Shown: piece after piece, positions 49,298 through 57,186 of the stretch
Layout: each line of letters opens with the position of its first letter
Position numbering within the stretch: the first letter of the stretch is position 1
Assembly (NCBI RefSeq): GCF_001541345.2
Contig: NZ_LMVL02000005.1
Coordinates: forward strand, 62,001-126,000
Source of the DNA: Gillisella vitis
GTDB lineage: Bacteria > Pseudomonadota > Alphaproteobacteria > Rhizobiales > Rhizobiaceae
Length of the DNA stretch: 64,000 bases
Direction: 5' to 3'
Notes under the pieces: model-generated
What the model was told of the DNA's origin: nothing
The model's input: only the letters and a program-made list of their open reading frames with translations
The model's database searches: none
Made by a program: the position numbers and the translations under genes

Positions 49298-49328
49298 TTC
49301 CAGCGCAAGCCTGCGTCTTGCGCTGGAA
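49298..49328 (-). other. Hairpin after leuB
   Basis: TTCCAGCGCAAG (49298-49309) / CTTGCGCTGGAA (49317-49328), perfect 12-bp stem with loop CCTGCGT. It lies 20 bp after the leuB stop. No T-tract, so either a weak terminator or a 3-prime protective structure. Confidence 0.6.
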
Positions 49329-49348
49329 ATCCTCATCAACCCCGTCGA

Positions 49349-50461
49349 TCAGTTCATCAGGGATTGGAATTCGGCGAGGATTGCATCGCCCATTTCGACA
49401 GTGCCGACCTGCTTGCAGCCGTCCGCCATGATGTCGCCGGTGCGAATACCCTTGTCGAGCACGTTGGCGATGGCTTTTTCCAGCTTGTCGGCTTCATCGA
49501 CCATGGCGAAGGAATAGCGAAGGCACATGGCAAACGAGGCGATCATTGCGATTGGGTTGGCAATGCCGCGACCGGCGATATCCGGTGCCGAGCCATGGAC
49601 GGGCTCATACAGTGCCTTGCGCTTGCCGGTCTTGGCATCCGGGGCGCCAAGCGAAGCGGAGGGCAGCATGCCGAGCGAGCCGGTCAGCATGGCGGCGACG
49701 TCCGACAGCATGTCGCCGAACAGATTGTCGGTGACGATGACGTCGAATTGCTTTGGAGCACGCACCAATTGCATGCCACCGGCGTCGGCCAGCATATGCT
49801 CGAGCTTGACGTCGGAGAATTTCTCCTTGTGCAGCGCCGTCACCACCTGGTTCCAGAGCACGCCGGATTTCATCACATTGCGCTTTTCCATCGAGCAGAC
49901 CGCATTGCGGCGAGTGCGGGCCAGTTCGAAGGCCACAGCAGAAATCCGCTCGATTTCGTAGGTGTCGTAGACCTGGGTGTCGATGGCGCGCTTCTGGCCA
50001 TTGCCGATGTCGGTAATGGTTTTCGGCTCACCGAAATAGACGCCGCCGGTCAGCTCTCGGATAATCAGGATGTCGAGGCCTTCGACCAGTTCCGGCTTCA
50101 GCGAGGAAGCAGAGGCCAGCGCCGGATAGCAGATCGCCGGACGCAGGTTGGCGAATAATTCTAGGTCCTTGCGCAGCCGCAGTAGGCCAGCTTCCGGGCG
50201 AACGTCATACTCGACGCCATCCCATTTCGGACCGCCGACAGCGCCGAACAGTACGGCATCCGCAGCCATCGCCTTGGCCATGTCAGCCTCGGAAATTGCG
50301 GCCCCATGCGCGTCGTAGGCGCAACCGCCAACCAGACCTTCGTCGGTCTCAAAGCCCGCACCCAGCGCGGAATTCATATAGGAAACGATCTTGCGAACTT
50401 CGTTCATGGCTTCAGGCCCAATGCCATCGCCAGGAAGAAGGAAGAGTTTGCGAACTGTCAT
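49349..50461 (-). CDS. leuB: 3-isopropylmalate dehydrogenase
   Basis: 370-residue NAD-dependent decarboxylating dehydrogenase of leucine biosynthesis. Starts [36 protein letters not shown] carries the substrate arginines, ITDIGNG and [20 protein letters not shown] hold the metal-binding aspartates, and [20 protein letters not shown] is the NAD site. The length is standard. leuD lies 176 bp upstream on the same strand with its own terminator between, so the two are probably separate units. leuC and leuA are not in the window. Confidence 0.97.
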   Translation of the reverse strand: MTVRKLFLLPGDGIGPEAMNEVRKIVSYMNSALGAGFETDEGLVGGCAYDAHGAAISEADMAKAMAADAVLFGAVGGPKWDGVEYDVRPEAGLLRLRKDLELFANLRPAICYPALASASSLKPELVEGLDILIIRELTGGVYFGEPKTITDIGNGQKRAIDTQVYDTYEIERISAVAFELARTRRNAVCSMEKRNVMKSGVLWNQVVTALHKEKFSDVKLEHMLADAGGMQLVRAPKQFDVIVTDNLFGDMLSDVAAMLTGSLGMLPSASLGAPDAKTGKRKALYEPVHGSAPDIAGRGIANPIAMIASFAMCLRYSFAMVDEADKLEKAIANVLDKGIRTGDIMADGCKQVGTVEMGDAILAEFQSLMN

Positions 50462-50568
50462 GAGCCGACCTCGTTTGAAACAGGAGTGCGGCGGTTTTAT
50501 CGGGCGATCAAGGGCAATTCAAGGACGCCAGCGCTGCTAACGGTACGGTTTGGCCATGCTCGATGGCA

Positions 50569-50598
50569 AAGAAAAAGGCGGAACCTGCGTTCCGCCTT
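50569..50598 (-). terminator. Terminator after leuD
   Basis: AAGGCGGAAC (50575-50584), loop CTGC, GTTCCGCCTT (50589-50598): perfect 10-bp stem, followed on the minus strand by a T-rich tract. 39 bp after the leuD stop. Confidence 0.87.
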
Positions 50599-50636
50599 CG
50601 GTATGACTGCCACGGGTTGTGGGCAATGACTTCAGA

Positions 50637-51242
50637 TCAGGCCCAGGGGCGAGATGCTGCGTTGGACGTCTCGAACGAAGCAATCGAGCTGGATTTCTCC
50701 ATGGTCAGGCCAATGTCATCGAGGCCATTCAGCATGCAATGGCGCTTGAACTCATCGATTTCGAAGCTGATGCTGCCACCATCCGGACCGGTGATTTCCT
50801 GGCTTTCCAGATCCACGGTCACGACTGCGTTTGAGCCGCGCTGGGCGTCATCCATCAGCTTTTCCAGGTTTTCCTGGCTGACGACGATCGGCAGGATGCC
50901 GTTCTTGAAACAGTTATTGTAGAAGATATCGGCAAAGCTGGTGGAAATCACGCAACGGATGCCGAAGTCCAGCAAAGCCCACGGCGCATGTTCACGCGAG
51001 GAGCCACAGCCGAAATTGTCGCCAGCGACCAGGATCTTGGCATTTTGATAGGCGGGCTTGTTGAGCACGAAATCCGGATTGATCGAGCCGTCCTGATTAT
51101 AGCGGGCTTCGGCAAACAGGCCTGTTCCAAGGCCAGTACGCTTGATCGTCTTCAGATAATCCTTGGGAATGATCATATCCGTATCGACATTGACGACCGG
51201 CAGCGGTGCCGCGACCCCGGTGAGCTTCGTGAACTTTTCCAT
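50637..51242 (-). CDS. leuD: 3-isopropylmalate dehydratase small subunit
   Basis: 201-residue small (swivel) subunit of isopropylmalate isomerase, which needs LeuC (iron-sulfur large subunit) to act. Family signatures [18 protein letters not shown] near residue 16, [13 protein letters not shown], and [23 protein letters not shown] precedes ATG 51242; the in-frame GTG at 51257 overlaps that ribosome site and is not preferred. leuC is not next to it, as is common in rhizobia where leuC lies elsewhere on the chromosome. Confidence 0.96.
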   Translation of the reverse strand: MEKFTKLTGVAAPLPVVNVDTDMIIPKDYLKTIKRTGLGTGLFAEARYNQDGSINPDFVLNKPAYQNAKILVAGDNFGCGSSREHAPWALLDFGIRCVISTSFADIFYNNCFKNGILPIVVSQENLEKLMDDAQRGSNAVVTVDLESQEITGPDGGSISFEIDEFKRHCMLNGLDDIGLTMEKSSSIASFETSNAASRPWA

Positions 51243-51368
51243 AGACGTTACCTTCACTGGACCTGAATGAGATTGGCTTTTCGCATAACCGAAAAGCCTT
51301 CTGATTTGAAGGAGAATCTTGGAACCGCTCTTTTCAGCGACGTAGAGTCATATGGGTCCTAAGAACCA

Positions 51369-51608
51369 TTACATATCAATAATGGTACCGCGCCCATCAT
51401 TCCAGATCCGCACCGGCTGCTGCTCTTCGGACTGGCGCTTTCGGGCGTGGACGGCAACCGGCTTGGGCTTAAGCGTCAAAGCGCGCCAGGCCAGCGTTCC
51501 CGTCAAAACGACACCGAGCACAAGCGTCAGCGAGAAAGTCAATAAGGCTGCCGCAGTCAAGGCAATGACCCCGAGGCCGAGCAATCCAAGAGCACGAAGG
51601 TTCTGCAT
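51369..51608 (-). CDS. Small hypothetical membrane protein
   Basis: 79 residues. One or two hydrophobic segments (about residues 8-42: GLLGLGVIALTAAALLTFSL onward), then a short basic tail with HARKRQSEEQQ. AAAGGA sits eight bases before the ATG, which supports translation. No family recognised. It is not followed by a clear terminator and is divergent from the CitE-like gene. Confidence 0.6.
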   Translation of the reverse strand: MQNLRALGLLGLGVIALTAAALLTFSLTLVLGVVLTGTLAWRALTLKPKPVAVHARKRQSEEQQPVRIWNDGRGTIIDM

Positions 51609-51721
51609 CGTATGTTCCTTTCAATGGTTTGAAGGTGGGGCTTCTCCTGACGCTTTACAAGAGTTATTGAGGTCGCAACCCTTGTCGCAGCGAAAGTCAG
51701 ACAACCGAAAGGCGAAGCGCC

Positions 51722-52588
51722 ATGCAGATCAATCCGCCCAATCGCAGGCAGCGTTTTCGTCGCTCGCTGATCAGCGTTCCCGCTATCAACCTTCGCGCAT
51801 TGGAAAAATCCTTGTCACTGCCTTGCGATGGAGTGATTTTTGATTTGGAGGATTCGGTTGCAGAGGAGAGCAAGACCGAGGCACGCAGCAACCTGCGGCA
51901 GTTTCTCCAACACGCGGATTTGAACGGTCGTGAAGCCATTATCCGCGTCAACAGCAGTGATACGAGCTGGTTTGCCGAGGATTTATCCTTTGTCGAGTCG
52001 ATCAAGCCAGATGCTGTTTTGCTGCCCAAAGCTGAACGGGTGGAAGATCTGGACCGGCTTCGAGCGGGTGCCGGGACGGAGCCCGCTCTCTGGGCGATGA
52101 TCGAGACACCGAAGGCTGTGCTGGCGGCGGCGGAGCTTGCCAAGGCGAGCGCGGCGCTGGGGCTGGAATGCCTTGTGGTCGGGCTGAATGATCTGCGCAA
52201 GGAAACCCGAGTGCCACCGGGCCTTGGCCGCCAATATCTGGCTCCCTGGCTGATGCAGGTGGTCCTGGCTGCCCGGGCTTACGGACTTGATGTCATTGAT
52301 GCGGTTTCCAACGATTTTCGCGATTTGGACGGGTTTGCAGCCGAATGCAGCCAGGGCCGTTCGATGGGCTTTGACGGAAAGATGCTGATCCACCCGGCCC
52401 AGATCGAGGCGGCCAATCGGTATTTCGGACCATCGGAAGCCGAGGTCGCCGAGGCGCGGGCGATTGTCGCTGCTTTTGCCGCGCCTGAGGCAGCGCATCT
52501 CAACGTCATCAATCGGGATGGCCGGATGATCGAGCGGCTGCATGTCGCCGAAGCCGAGTATCTTTTGTCCAAACTGTCTCTGTCTTGA
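51722..52588 (+). CDS. CitE-like acyl-CoA lyase (HpcH/HpaI family)
   Basis: 288-residue TIM-barrel protein of the HpcH/HpaI aldolase / citrate lyase beta group. RRSLISVPAINLRALEKS is the family N-terminus; CDGVIFDLEDSVAEESK carries the metal-binding acidic residues; AMIETPKAVLAA and MGFDGKMLIHPAQIEAAN are signature motifs. Members cleave malyl-, citramalyl- or beta-methylmalyl-CoA; no citrate-lyase alpha or gamma partner is nearby, so it is likely a stand-alone CoA lyase. Substrate not predictable. A small DUF1737 gene follows by 39 bp. Confidence 0.88.
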   Translation: MQINPPNRRQRFRRSLISVPAINLRALEKSLSLPCDGVIFDLEDSVAEESKTEARSNLRQFLQHADLNGREAIIRVNSSDTSWFAEDLSFVESIKPDAVLLPKAERVEDLDRLRAGAGTEPALWAMIETPKAVLAAAELAKASAALGLECLVVGLNDLRKETRVPPGLGRQYLAPWLMQVVLAARAYGLDVIDAVSNDFRDLDGFAAECSQGRSMGFDGKMLIHPAQIEAANRYFGPSEAEVAEARAIVAAFAAPEAAHLNVINRDGRMIERLHVAEAEYLLSKLSLS

Positions 52589-52627
52589 ACCAAGACCATC
52601 ATCTCCACTCCAGAAAGGATGATCCCT

Positions 52628-52834
52628 ATGAAAGTCTATCGTTTCCTCACGGGTCCTGACGACGCCACCTTCTGTCACCGGGTGACCGATGCCCTTAACA
52701 AGGGCTGGGAACTGCACGGCTCGCCCAGTCTGACATTCAACCCTGCCGTCAACCAGACCTATTGCGGTCAGGCGGTGGTGAAGACCGTCGAGGGCAAGGA
52801 GTATGATCCATTGATGAAGCTGGGTGAACAATAA
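52628..52834 (+). CDS. DUF1737 family small protein
   Basis: 68 residues: MKVYRFLTGPDDATFCHRVT, then ALNKGWELHGSPSLTFN and YCGQAVVKTVEGKEYDP, the layout of DUF1737 (PF08410). Function unknown. AAAGGA ends nine bases before ATG 52628; the ATG at 52619 lies directly on it and is not used. Probably co-transcribed with the CitE-like gene. Confidence 0.8.
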   Translation: MKVYRFLTGPDDATFCHRVTDALNKGWELHGSPSLTFNPAVNQTYCGQAVVKTVEGKEYDPLMKLGEQ

Positions 52835-52839
52835 GCGTT

Positions 52840-52861
52840 TTAAGTCGCTGTTAAGTCGCTG
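52840..52861 (+). repeat. Tandem 11-bp repeat
   Basis: TTAAGTCGCTG occurs twice in direct tandem (52840-52850 and 52851-52861), just after the DUF1737 stop codon. Likely a slippage product. Confidence 0.6.
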
Positions 52862-53006
52862 GCCGGGTGCGAAAATGCATCCGGCTCGAGGGTCCTCTTG
52901 AAGGTTTGTCATTATCTCGAATTCGATGCGAATGTTTTGCAGAATTTACCTGTCATTCTTGAATTGGAGCTAATGTGCCGAAATATCGCTCTTGTGAGGT
53001 GTTTTC

Positions 53007-54734
53007 GTGCGACCAGTTTTCAAGGCCCATTCGACCGGCAATCCGCACTCCGATTTTGAGGTGAAGCTTGCCTCCGCCCATTCGCGGATCGAGAAATCCT
53101 TTCTCGATGGCGGCGCCGTACTGGTATCGGTGATGGATAATCTCGGTAGCCTGGTCGATAGTCTCGATCATTTGACCGGTGTTCTGGATGGCAAGACGAC
53201 AACGGAGACCGTGCAGGGTCTTCGCAAGACGGTTTCCGATCTCGCCTTGCTGCCCGCACGAGCATCGGCGCGCCAGGACTCCTTCAGCCAGATCTCCGAT
53301 CAGTGTGCCTCGACTTATTCCCATGTTGAGGAAATGCGCGAGACCATTCGCTACCTGCGCACATTCGCCATCACCGTGAAGATCACCGGGGCAGGGCTTG
53401 CCGAGTTTTCAGGCTTTGCCGATGAAATCCGCGAGCGTATTCAGTCCGGAGCCGAGGAGATCGACCGGTTTGCCGAGCAATTGGCGGGCATGCGCGGCCA
53501 GTTGGACACGGCGCGGGCGTTTTCCGATGGCATCCTGTCGGACTTCAGCAATACCATTCCCACCATCGTCAGTTCGCTGACCCTCAGCTCCGACCAGTTG
53601 GCAACCCAGCACAAGACAATGGCCGGAATTGCCAATGATGTGAAAGGGCTCACGCGCGCCATTCAGGGCAAGATCGCCAACGTGCTCTCGGCCTTGCAAA
53701 TTGGTGACATTACCCGCCAGCGCATTGAGCATATCCAGAGTAGCCTTGACTATCTGGAGGAATTTTTTGCGGCTGGCGGACTGCGTGATCCGGCTGAAAA
53801 AGAGGCGCTTCGCCAGGCTGTCCTGCATCTTGCGCACGCGCAATTGCAGGAATCCCTGGATGATTTCCGGCAGAAATGCACATCGATTGCCGCCAATATG
53901 TCGAGCTTTACCAGCGATGCCGCTCGCGTTCTGGCGCTGCGTGACGAATTGAACCAGTCGGGCGGCGATAATGATCGCAGCCTGCTGCGCAAGATGGAAA
54001 GCGATATCAGCCACGCCTGCGCGCTTTCGGCGCGCGTACAGGACCGCAGCCATGAATCGGATGCTGTCGTCAGTTCCGTTACCCAGTCCGCTCAGGCGCT
54101 TCAGGAAGGCATTGAGACGATCCGGTCGATCAAGACCGATATTCACTACATGGCGCTGAATTCCAATCTTCGCTGCTCCCGTCTTGGTGATGCCGGTCGG
54201 TCCGTGAATGTCGTCAGTGGTGAATTGCGCACCTTTGCCGCCAAGCTGGAAACCCCAGCCGATGCCATTGTTGAGGACATGCGCTGCGTCGAAGAGGCGA
54301 CGGCGTCGCTGACCCGCGACGACAGTGACGACATCAACCATATTCATGAGCCGCTGAACCTGGCGCTGGATAAGATCCGTGTTGTCGCGACGGATATGGA
54401 AAAGGGGCTTGAGGCCTTTGGGGCCGAAGGCCAGCTGGTGTTCAGCCGCATCAGCGCGGCGGTGACCAAGCTTGATTTCGATGGCGAATTGGGTGGTCTG
54501 CTGCTGGATTGCCTGGCAATCGCCGACCGCGCCCGCGGACATATGCCGTCGCTATCGGCTATTCCCGCTGCTGCGCTGCCGCTCAGCCAGAAAATCTTTG
54601 CCATCTACACGATGGCGCAGGAGCGCGATATCCATCAGCGTTTCCTGCCGTTGCAGGCTGGCTTGGACATGGTTGTAGATCAGGCTGAGGTTTTTGAAGA
54701 CGACGAACAGTTGTTTGCCGGAGCATTGTTTTAG
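53007..54734 (+). CDS. Cytosolic chemoreceptor-like coiled-coil protein
   Basis: 575 residues, almost fully helical, with no membrane segment, HAMP or known sensor domain. Near residue 374 it has DIHYMALNSNLRCSRLGDAG followed by RSVNVVSGELRTFA, a degenerate form of the methyl-accepting chemoreceptor tip, whose usual core is NLLALNAAIEAARAGE. LQIGDITRQRIEHIQSSLDY near 231 is reminiscent of the QDITRQR segments of chemotaxis-related helical proteins. Start is GTG 53007 with GAGG eight bases upstream. Single gene followed by a terminator; no che genes nearby. A signalling role is inference, and coupling to CheA is doubtful because the tip is changed. Confidence 0.75.
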   Translation: MRPVFKAHSTGNPHSDFEVKLASAHSRIEKSFLDGGAVLVSVMDNLGSLVDSLDHLTGVLDGKTTTETVQGLRKTVSDLALLPARASARQDSFSQISDQCASTYSHVEEMRETIRYLRTFAITVKITGAGLAEFSGFADEIRERIQSGAEEIDRFAEQLAGMRGQLDTARAFSDGILSDFSNTIPTIVSSLTLSSDQLATQHKTMAGIANDVKGLTRAIQGKIANVLSALQIGDITRQRIEHIQSSLDYLEEFFAAGGLRDPAEKEALRQAVLHLAHAQLQESLDDFRQKCTSIAANMSSFTSDAARVLALRDELNQSGGDNDRSLLRKMESDISHACALSARVQDRSHESDAVVSSVTQSAQALQEGIETIRSIKTDIHYMALNSNLRCSRLGDAGRSVNVVSGELRTFAAKLETPADAIVEDMRCVEEATASLTRDDSDDINHIHEPLNLALDKIRVVATDMEKGLEAFGAEGQLVFSRISAAVTKLDFDGELGGLLLDCLAIADRARGHMPSLSAIPAAALPLSQKIFAIYTMAQERDIHQRFLPLQAGLDMVVDQAEVFEDDEQLFAGALF

Positions 54735-54820
54735 AGTTTTCAGCGAAAACTGGACATCCATTTTCGGAAAATCCGCTGCAAAACCTGAGCTCCAGCATCC
54801 ATGGATGTGCAGAAGACATA

Positions 54821-54848
54821 AAAAAACCCGGCAATGCCGGGCTTTTTT
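54821..54848. terminator. Bidirectional terminator between chemoreceptor-like gene and carD
   Basis: CCCGGC (54827-54832), loop AAT, GCCGGG (54836-54841), flanked by six A on the left and six T on the right. Confidence 0.9.
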
Positions 54849-54866
54849 ATGTTGAGATGAGCAAGC

Positions 54867-55436
54867 TTACGCTGCTTCTTCCTGAGTTTCGTCTTCTTCC
54901 ACGGACTTGCCGCGCTTCGGGCCTTTGGCAAGATTGACTTCCACCAGCCGAACGGCTTCGGTTTCAGACATCTTGTTGACGGCGGCGATTTCACGCGCCA
55001 TGCGGTCCAATGCGGCTTCATAGAGCTGACGCTCGGAATAGGACTGTTCCGGCTGGTGCTCGGCACGGAAAAGGTCACGCACCACTTCGGCAATGGAAAT
55101 CAGATCGCCGGAATTGATTTTCGCATCATATTCCTGTGCCCGGCGTGACCACATGGTCCGCTTGACACGCGCCTTGCCTTGAACGACTTTCAAAGCCCGA
55201 TCGACAAAATCGGTTTCCGAAAGCTTGCGCATTCCAATGGTGACAGCCTTGGTGACCGGCACTTTCAAACGCATTTTATCTTTATCGAAATCGATTACAA
55301 AAAGCTCAAGCTTCATGCCCGCGACTTCCTGCTCTTCAATGGCGGTGATCGTACCGACGCCATGGGCCGGATAAACGATCGCCTCACCTGTCTTGAAGCC
55401 CTGACGTGTCGAGGATTTTTTCTGCTGGGTCGTCAT
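54867..55436 (-). CDS. carD: CarD-family transcriptional regulator
   Basis: 189 residues. N-terminal CarD/CdnL-TRCF domain (FKTGEAIVYPAHGVGTITAIEE, about residues 14-75) that binds the RNA polymerase beta subunit, then a basic helical DNA-binding part (VVQGKARVKRTMWSRRAQEY). It stabilises open promoter complexes, mainly at rRNA and growth genes in other bacteria. C-terminus acidic (EEDETQEEAA). Convergent with the chemoreceptor-like gene. Upstream is a long AT-rich gap that should hold its promoter. Confidence 0.92.
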   Translation of the reverse strand: MTTQQKKSSTRQGFKTGEAIVYPAHGVGTITAIEEQEVAGMKLELFVIDFDKDKMRLKVPVTKAVTIGMRKLSETDFVDRALKVVQGKARVKRTMWSRRAQEYDAKINSGDLISIAEVVRDLFRAEHQPEQSYSERQLYEAALDRMAREIAAVNKMSETEAVRLVEVNLAKGPKRGKSVEEDETQEEAA

Positions 55437-56124
55437 TCGCTCTAAAAACTCCCTGTTACTGTATCGGCGACAGCCGACCCCAGGCCGAAAGACCCGGATG
55501 AGACGGGGGAACCGTCGGGTGACTCCATGCTGATCCAGTTACGATCAAACGAATAAAAGCACATCAGCGACAGAACCGGCGAGGTTTACATGTCACAAAC
55601 ATAACTTTCGTGGATTTTTCGGCTTTCGCGGTAGGTTTGGGCACACAAATGCCCTCACGTGTGGATCAGTTCTATAGGCTTAACATAAAAAAGTGAGGAA
55701 ATCAATATTTTGCTGCCTTGCGACAGCTTGACGGCGGAAACTGTTCTTCTTTAAGGGGTCGGTTTGACCTGTCATTGGCCAGCCTCGCCAAGGTAAAATA
55801 AAATATCTTTTAACCTATTGATTTTTTTGGAAATTCAGAAAATCGTCAAGCTGTGACAGCGATTCTTTTTGTGCTTTGGTTCCACACAGGTCTCGGCAAT
55901 TTGTTCATAGCGACCCTCAATTGCATGGTTGCTGTCATAAAAAACAGAAGCTGCCATGCAGTTTTATGCCATGTCTCAAAGATGTGACCTGAAGGCATGT
56001 CAAATATCTCAAATGCGGCAAAGATTTGAGACATCTGAAAAGCAATGAGACAAGGTGGTCTTTAACTGGTAACGCACCGGGAGCGGCCTCCGGGATCGGG
56101 TGAGACCGCGTCGCAACTCGCTAA
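55437..56124. other. Long AT-rich gap between fdxA and carD
   Basis: 688 bp with no convincing gene on either strand. It carries the inverted pair ATGTCTCAAA (55971-55980) / TTTGAGACAT (56025-56034), and between them AAATATCTCAAA (56002-56013), whose reverse complement recurs at 56766. A GC-rich imperfect hairpin near 56079-56096 may end fdxA transcription. Could hold the carD promoter and possibly a small RNA. Confidence 0.5.
55971..56034. repeat. Inverted repeat cluster with TTTGAGA motifs
   Basis: Outer arms ATGTCTCAAA and TTTGAGACAT are a perfect 10-bp inverted repeat 44 bp apart. AAATATCTCAAA lies inside. Three copies of a (T)TTGAGA(C/T)AT core in 64 bp suggest a protein-binding cluster; role unknown. 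Confidence 0.55.
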
Positions 56125-56463
56125 TCAGTCGCCAGTGCCAGGCTTTTCCGAGAAATAAAGCTCGAACTTGCCTTCGACACCGTCCATTTCCTTGGCTTCG
56201 GGCAAAGCATCGCGCTTGGTGGTGATGTTTGGCCAAATCTGGGAGAATTCCGTATTGATTTTCAGCCACTTATCCAGACCCGGCTCTGTGTCCGGCTTAA
56301 TGGCTTCCGCCGGACATTCCGGCTCACATACACCGCAATCAATGCATTCATCGGGATTGATGGCCAGAAAATTCTCGCCTTCGTAGAAACAATCGACCGG
56401 GCATACTTCCACGCAATCGGTATATTTGCAGCGTATGCAGTTGTCAGTCACGATGTACGTCAT
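56125..56463 (-). CDS. fdxA: Seven-iron ferredoxin FdxA
   Basis: 112-residue electron carrier with one 3Fe-4S and one 4Fe-4S cluster. Cysteines C9, C12, C17, C21, C25 and C40, C43, C46, C50 sit in [29 protein letters not shown] and [12 protein letters not shown], the standard FdxA arrangement with a long C-terminal tail. The start fits the family exactly. Third in the minus-strand order helicase - S4 protein - fdxA - carD seen across rhizobia, but it has a 318-bp leader of its own. Confidence 0.96.
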   Translation of the reverse strand: MTYIVTDNCIRCKYTDCVEVCPVDCFYEGENFLAINPDECIDCGVCEPECPAEAIKPDTEPGLDKWLKINTEFSQIWPNITTKRDALPEAKEMDGVEGKFELYFSEKPGTGD

Positions 56464-56781
56464 GCGGTACTCCAGAGATCTCTCGATGGCGAGTGCGACG
56501 CCGCGTCTTGCAGGAACGGATTAGGCAAGGAAAAACCGACTGTCCCATATCATGCACAGCTTTTTCCACAAGGGCAGTGAGCTAATGCTTTCCAGGTCCG
56601 TTAGCAAGGATAAATCATCCGTATCTCGATACGATAGAGGTCGATTTTCCTAGTGGCTGGCAGGCTCGGCCCAAACCGTATCGGTCAGTTCTCGCACCAG
56701 GCTCAAAAATGCTGGCGTATCCTTGCCTTCTACAGATTTCGAATATCTTCAACGCACCAAAGAGGTTTGAGATATTTCGTG
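56464..56781. promoter_or_regulatory. Leader of fdxA
   Basis: 318 bp between the S4 gene stop and the fdxA start. No gene seen. It contains TTTGAGATATTT (56766-56777), the exact reverse complement of a 12-mer at 56002 on the other side of fdxA, and AATATCTTCAA just before it (near 56742), forming an imperfect dyad. Confidence 0.45.
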
Positions 56782-57183
56782 TCAGTCTTCGCCATCCATC
56801 AGGCGGTCCAATTGCCGGCGCTCGCGCTTTGTCGGACGCCCGGAGCCGGGAAGTCTTTGCGCTTGCTCGAACGCGGTGAGGGCGTCGCGGGCTTGGCGGG
56901 GCGGTGACTGGTCCTCATAGAGGAGTTTGGCCTGCTCGTAGGGGCCGCGATGCGTACCGGGCTGGCGAACGACCAGTTTCATGTCGTGATTGGGAAGGGT
57001 GATATCCAGCACGTCACCGGGCCGGACAATGGCGCTGGGCTGCTTGCCCGGTTTGCCGTTGATCCGTACCCGGCCGGAGACGATGTGTTGCTGGGCCAGA
57101 GTACGGGATTTGAAAATCCGCGCAAAAAACAGCCACTTGTCGATCCGCTGAGAGGGTCCGGCGAGTGGCTGTTGTTCGCTCAT
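56782..57183 (-). CDS. S4-domain RNA-binding protein (Hsp15/HslR-like)
   Basis: 133 residues. The S4 domain spans about residues 12-60: QRIDKWLFFARIFKSRTLAQ, HIVSGRVRINGKPGKQPSA, RPGDVLDITL. The basic, charged C-terminus (GSGRPTKRERRQLDRLMDG) is as in rhizobial homologues. The E. coli relative Hsp15 rescues 50S subunits carrying nascent chains; the same role here is inference. It starts 3 bp after the helicase gene ends, so the two are probably co-transcribed. Confidence 0.88.
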   Translation of the reverse strand: MSEQQPLAGPSQRIDKWLFFARIFKSRTLAQQHIVSGRVRINGKPGKQPSAIVRPGDVLDITLPNHDMKLVVRQPGTHRGPYEQAKLLYEDQSPPRQARDALTAFEQAQRLPGSGRPTKRERRQLDRLMDGED

Positions 57184-57186
57184 GGC

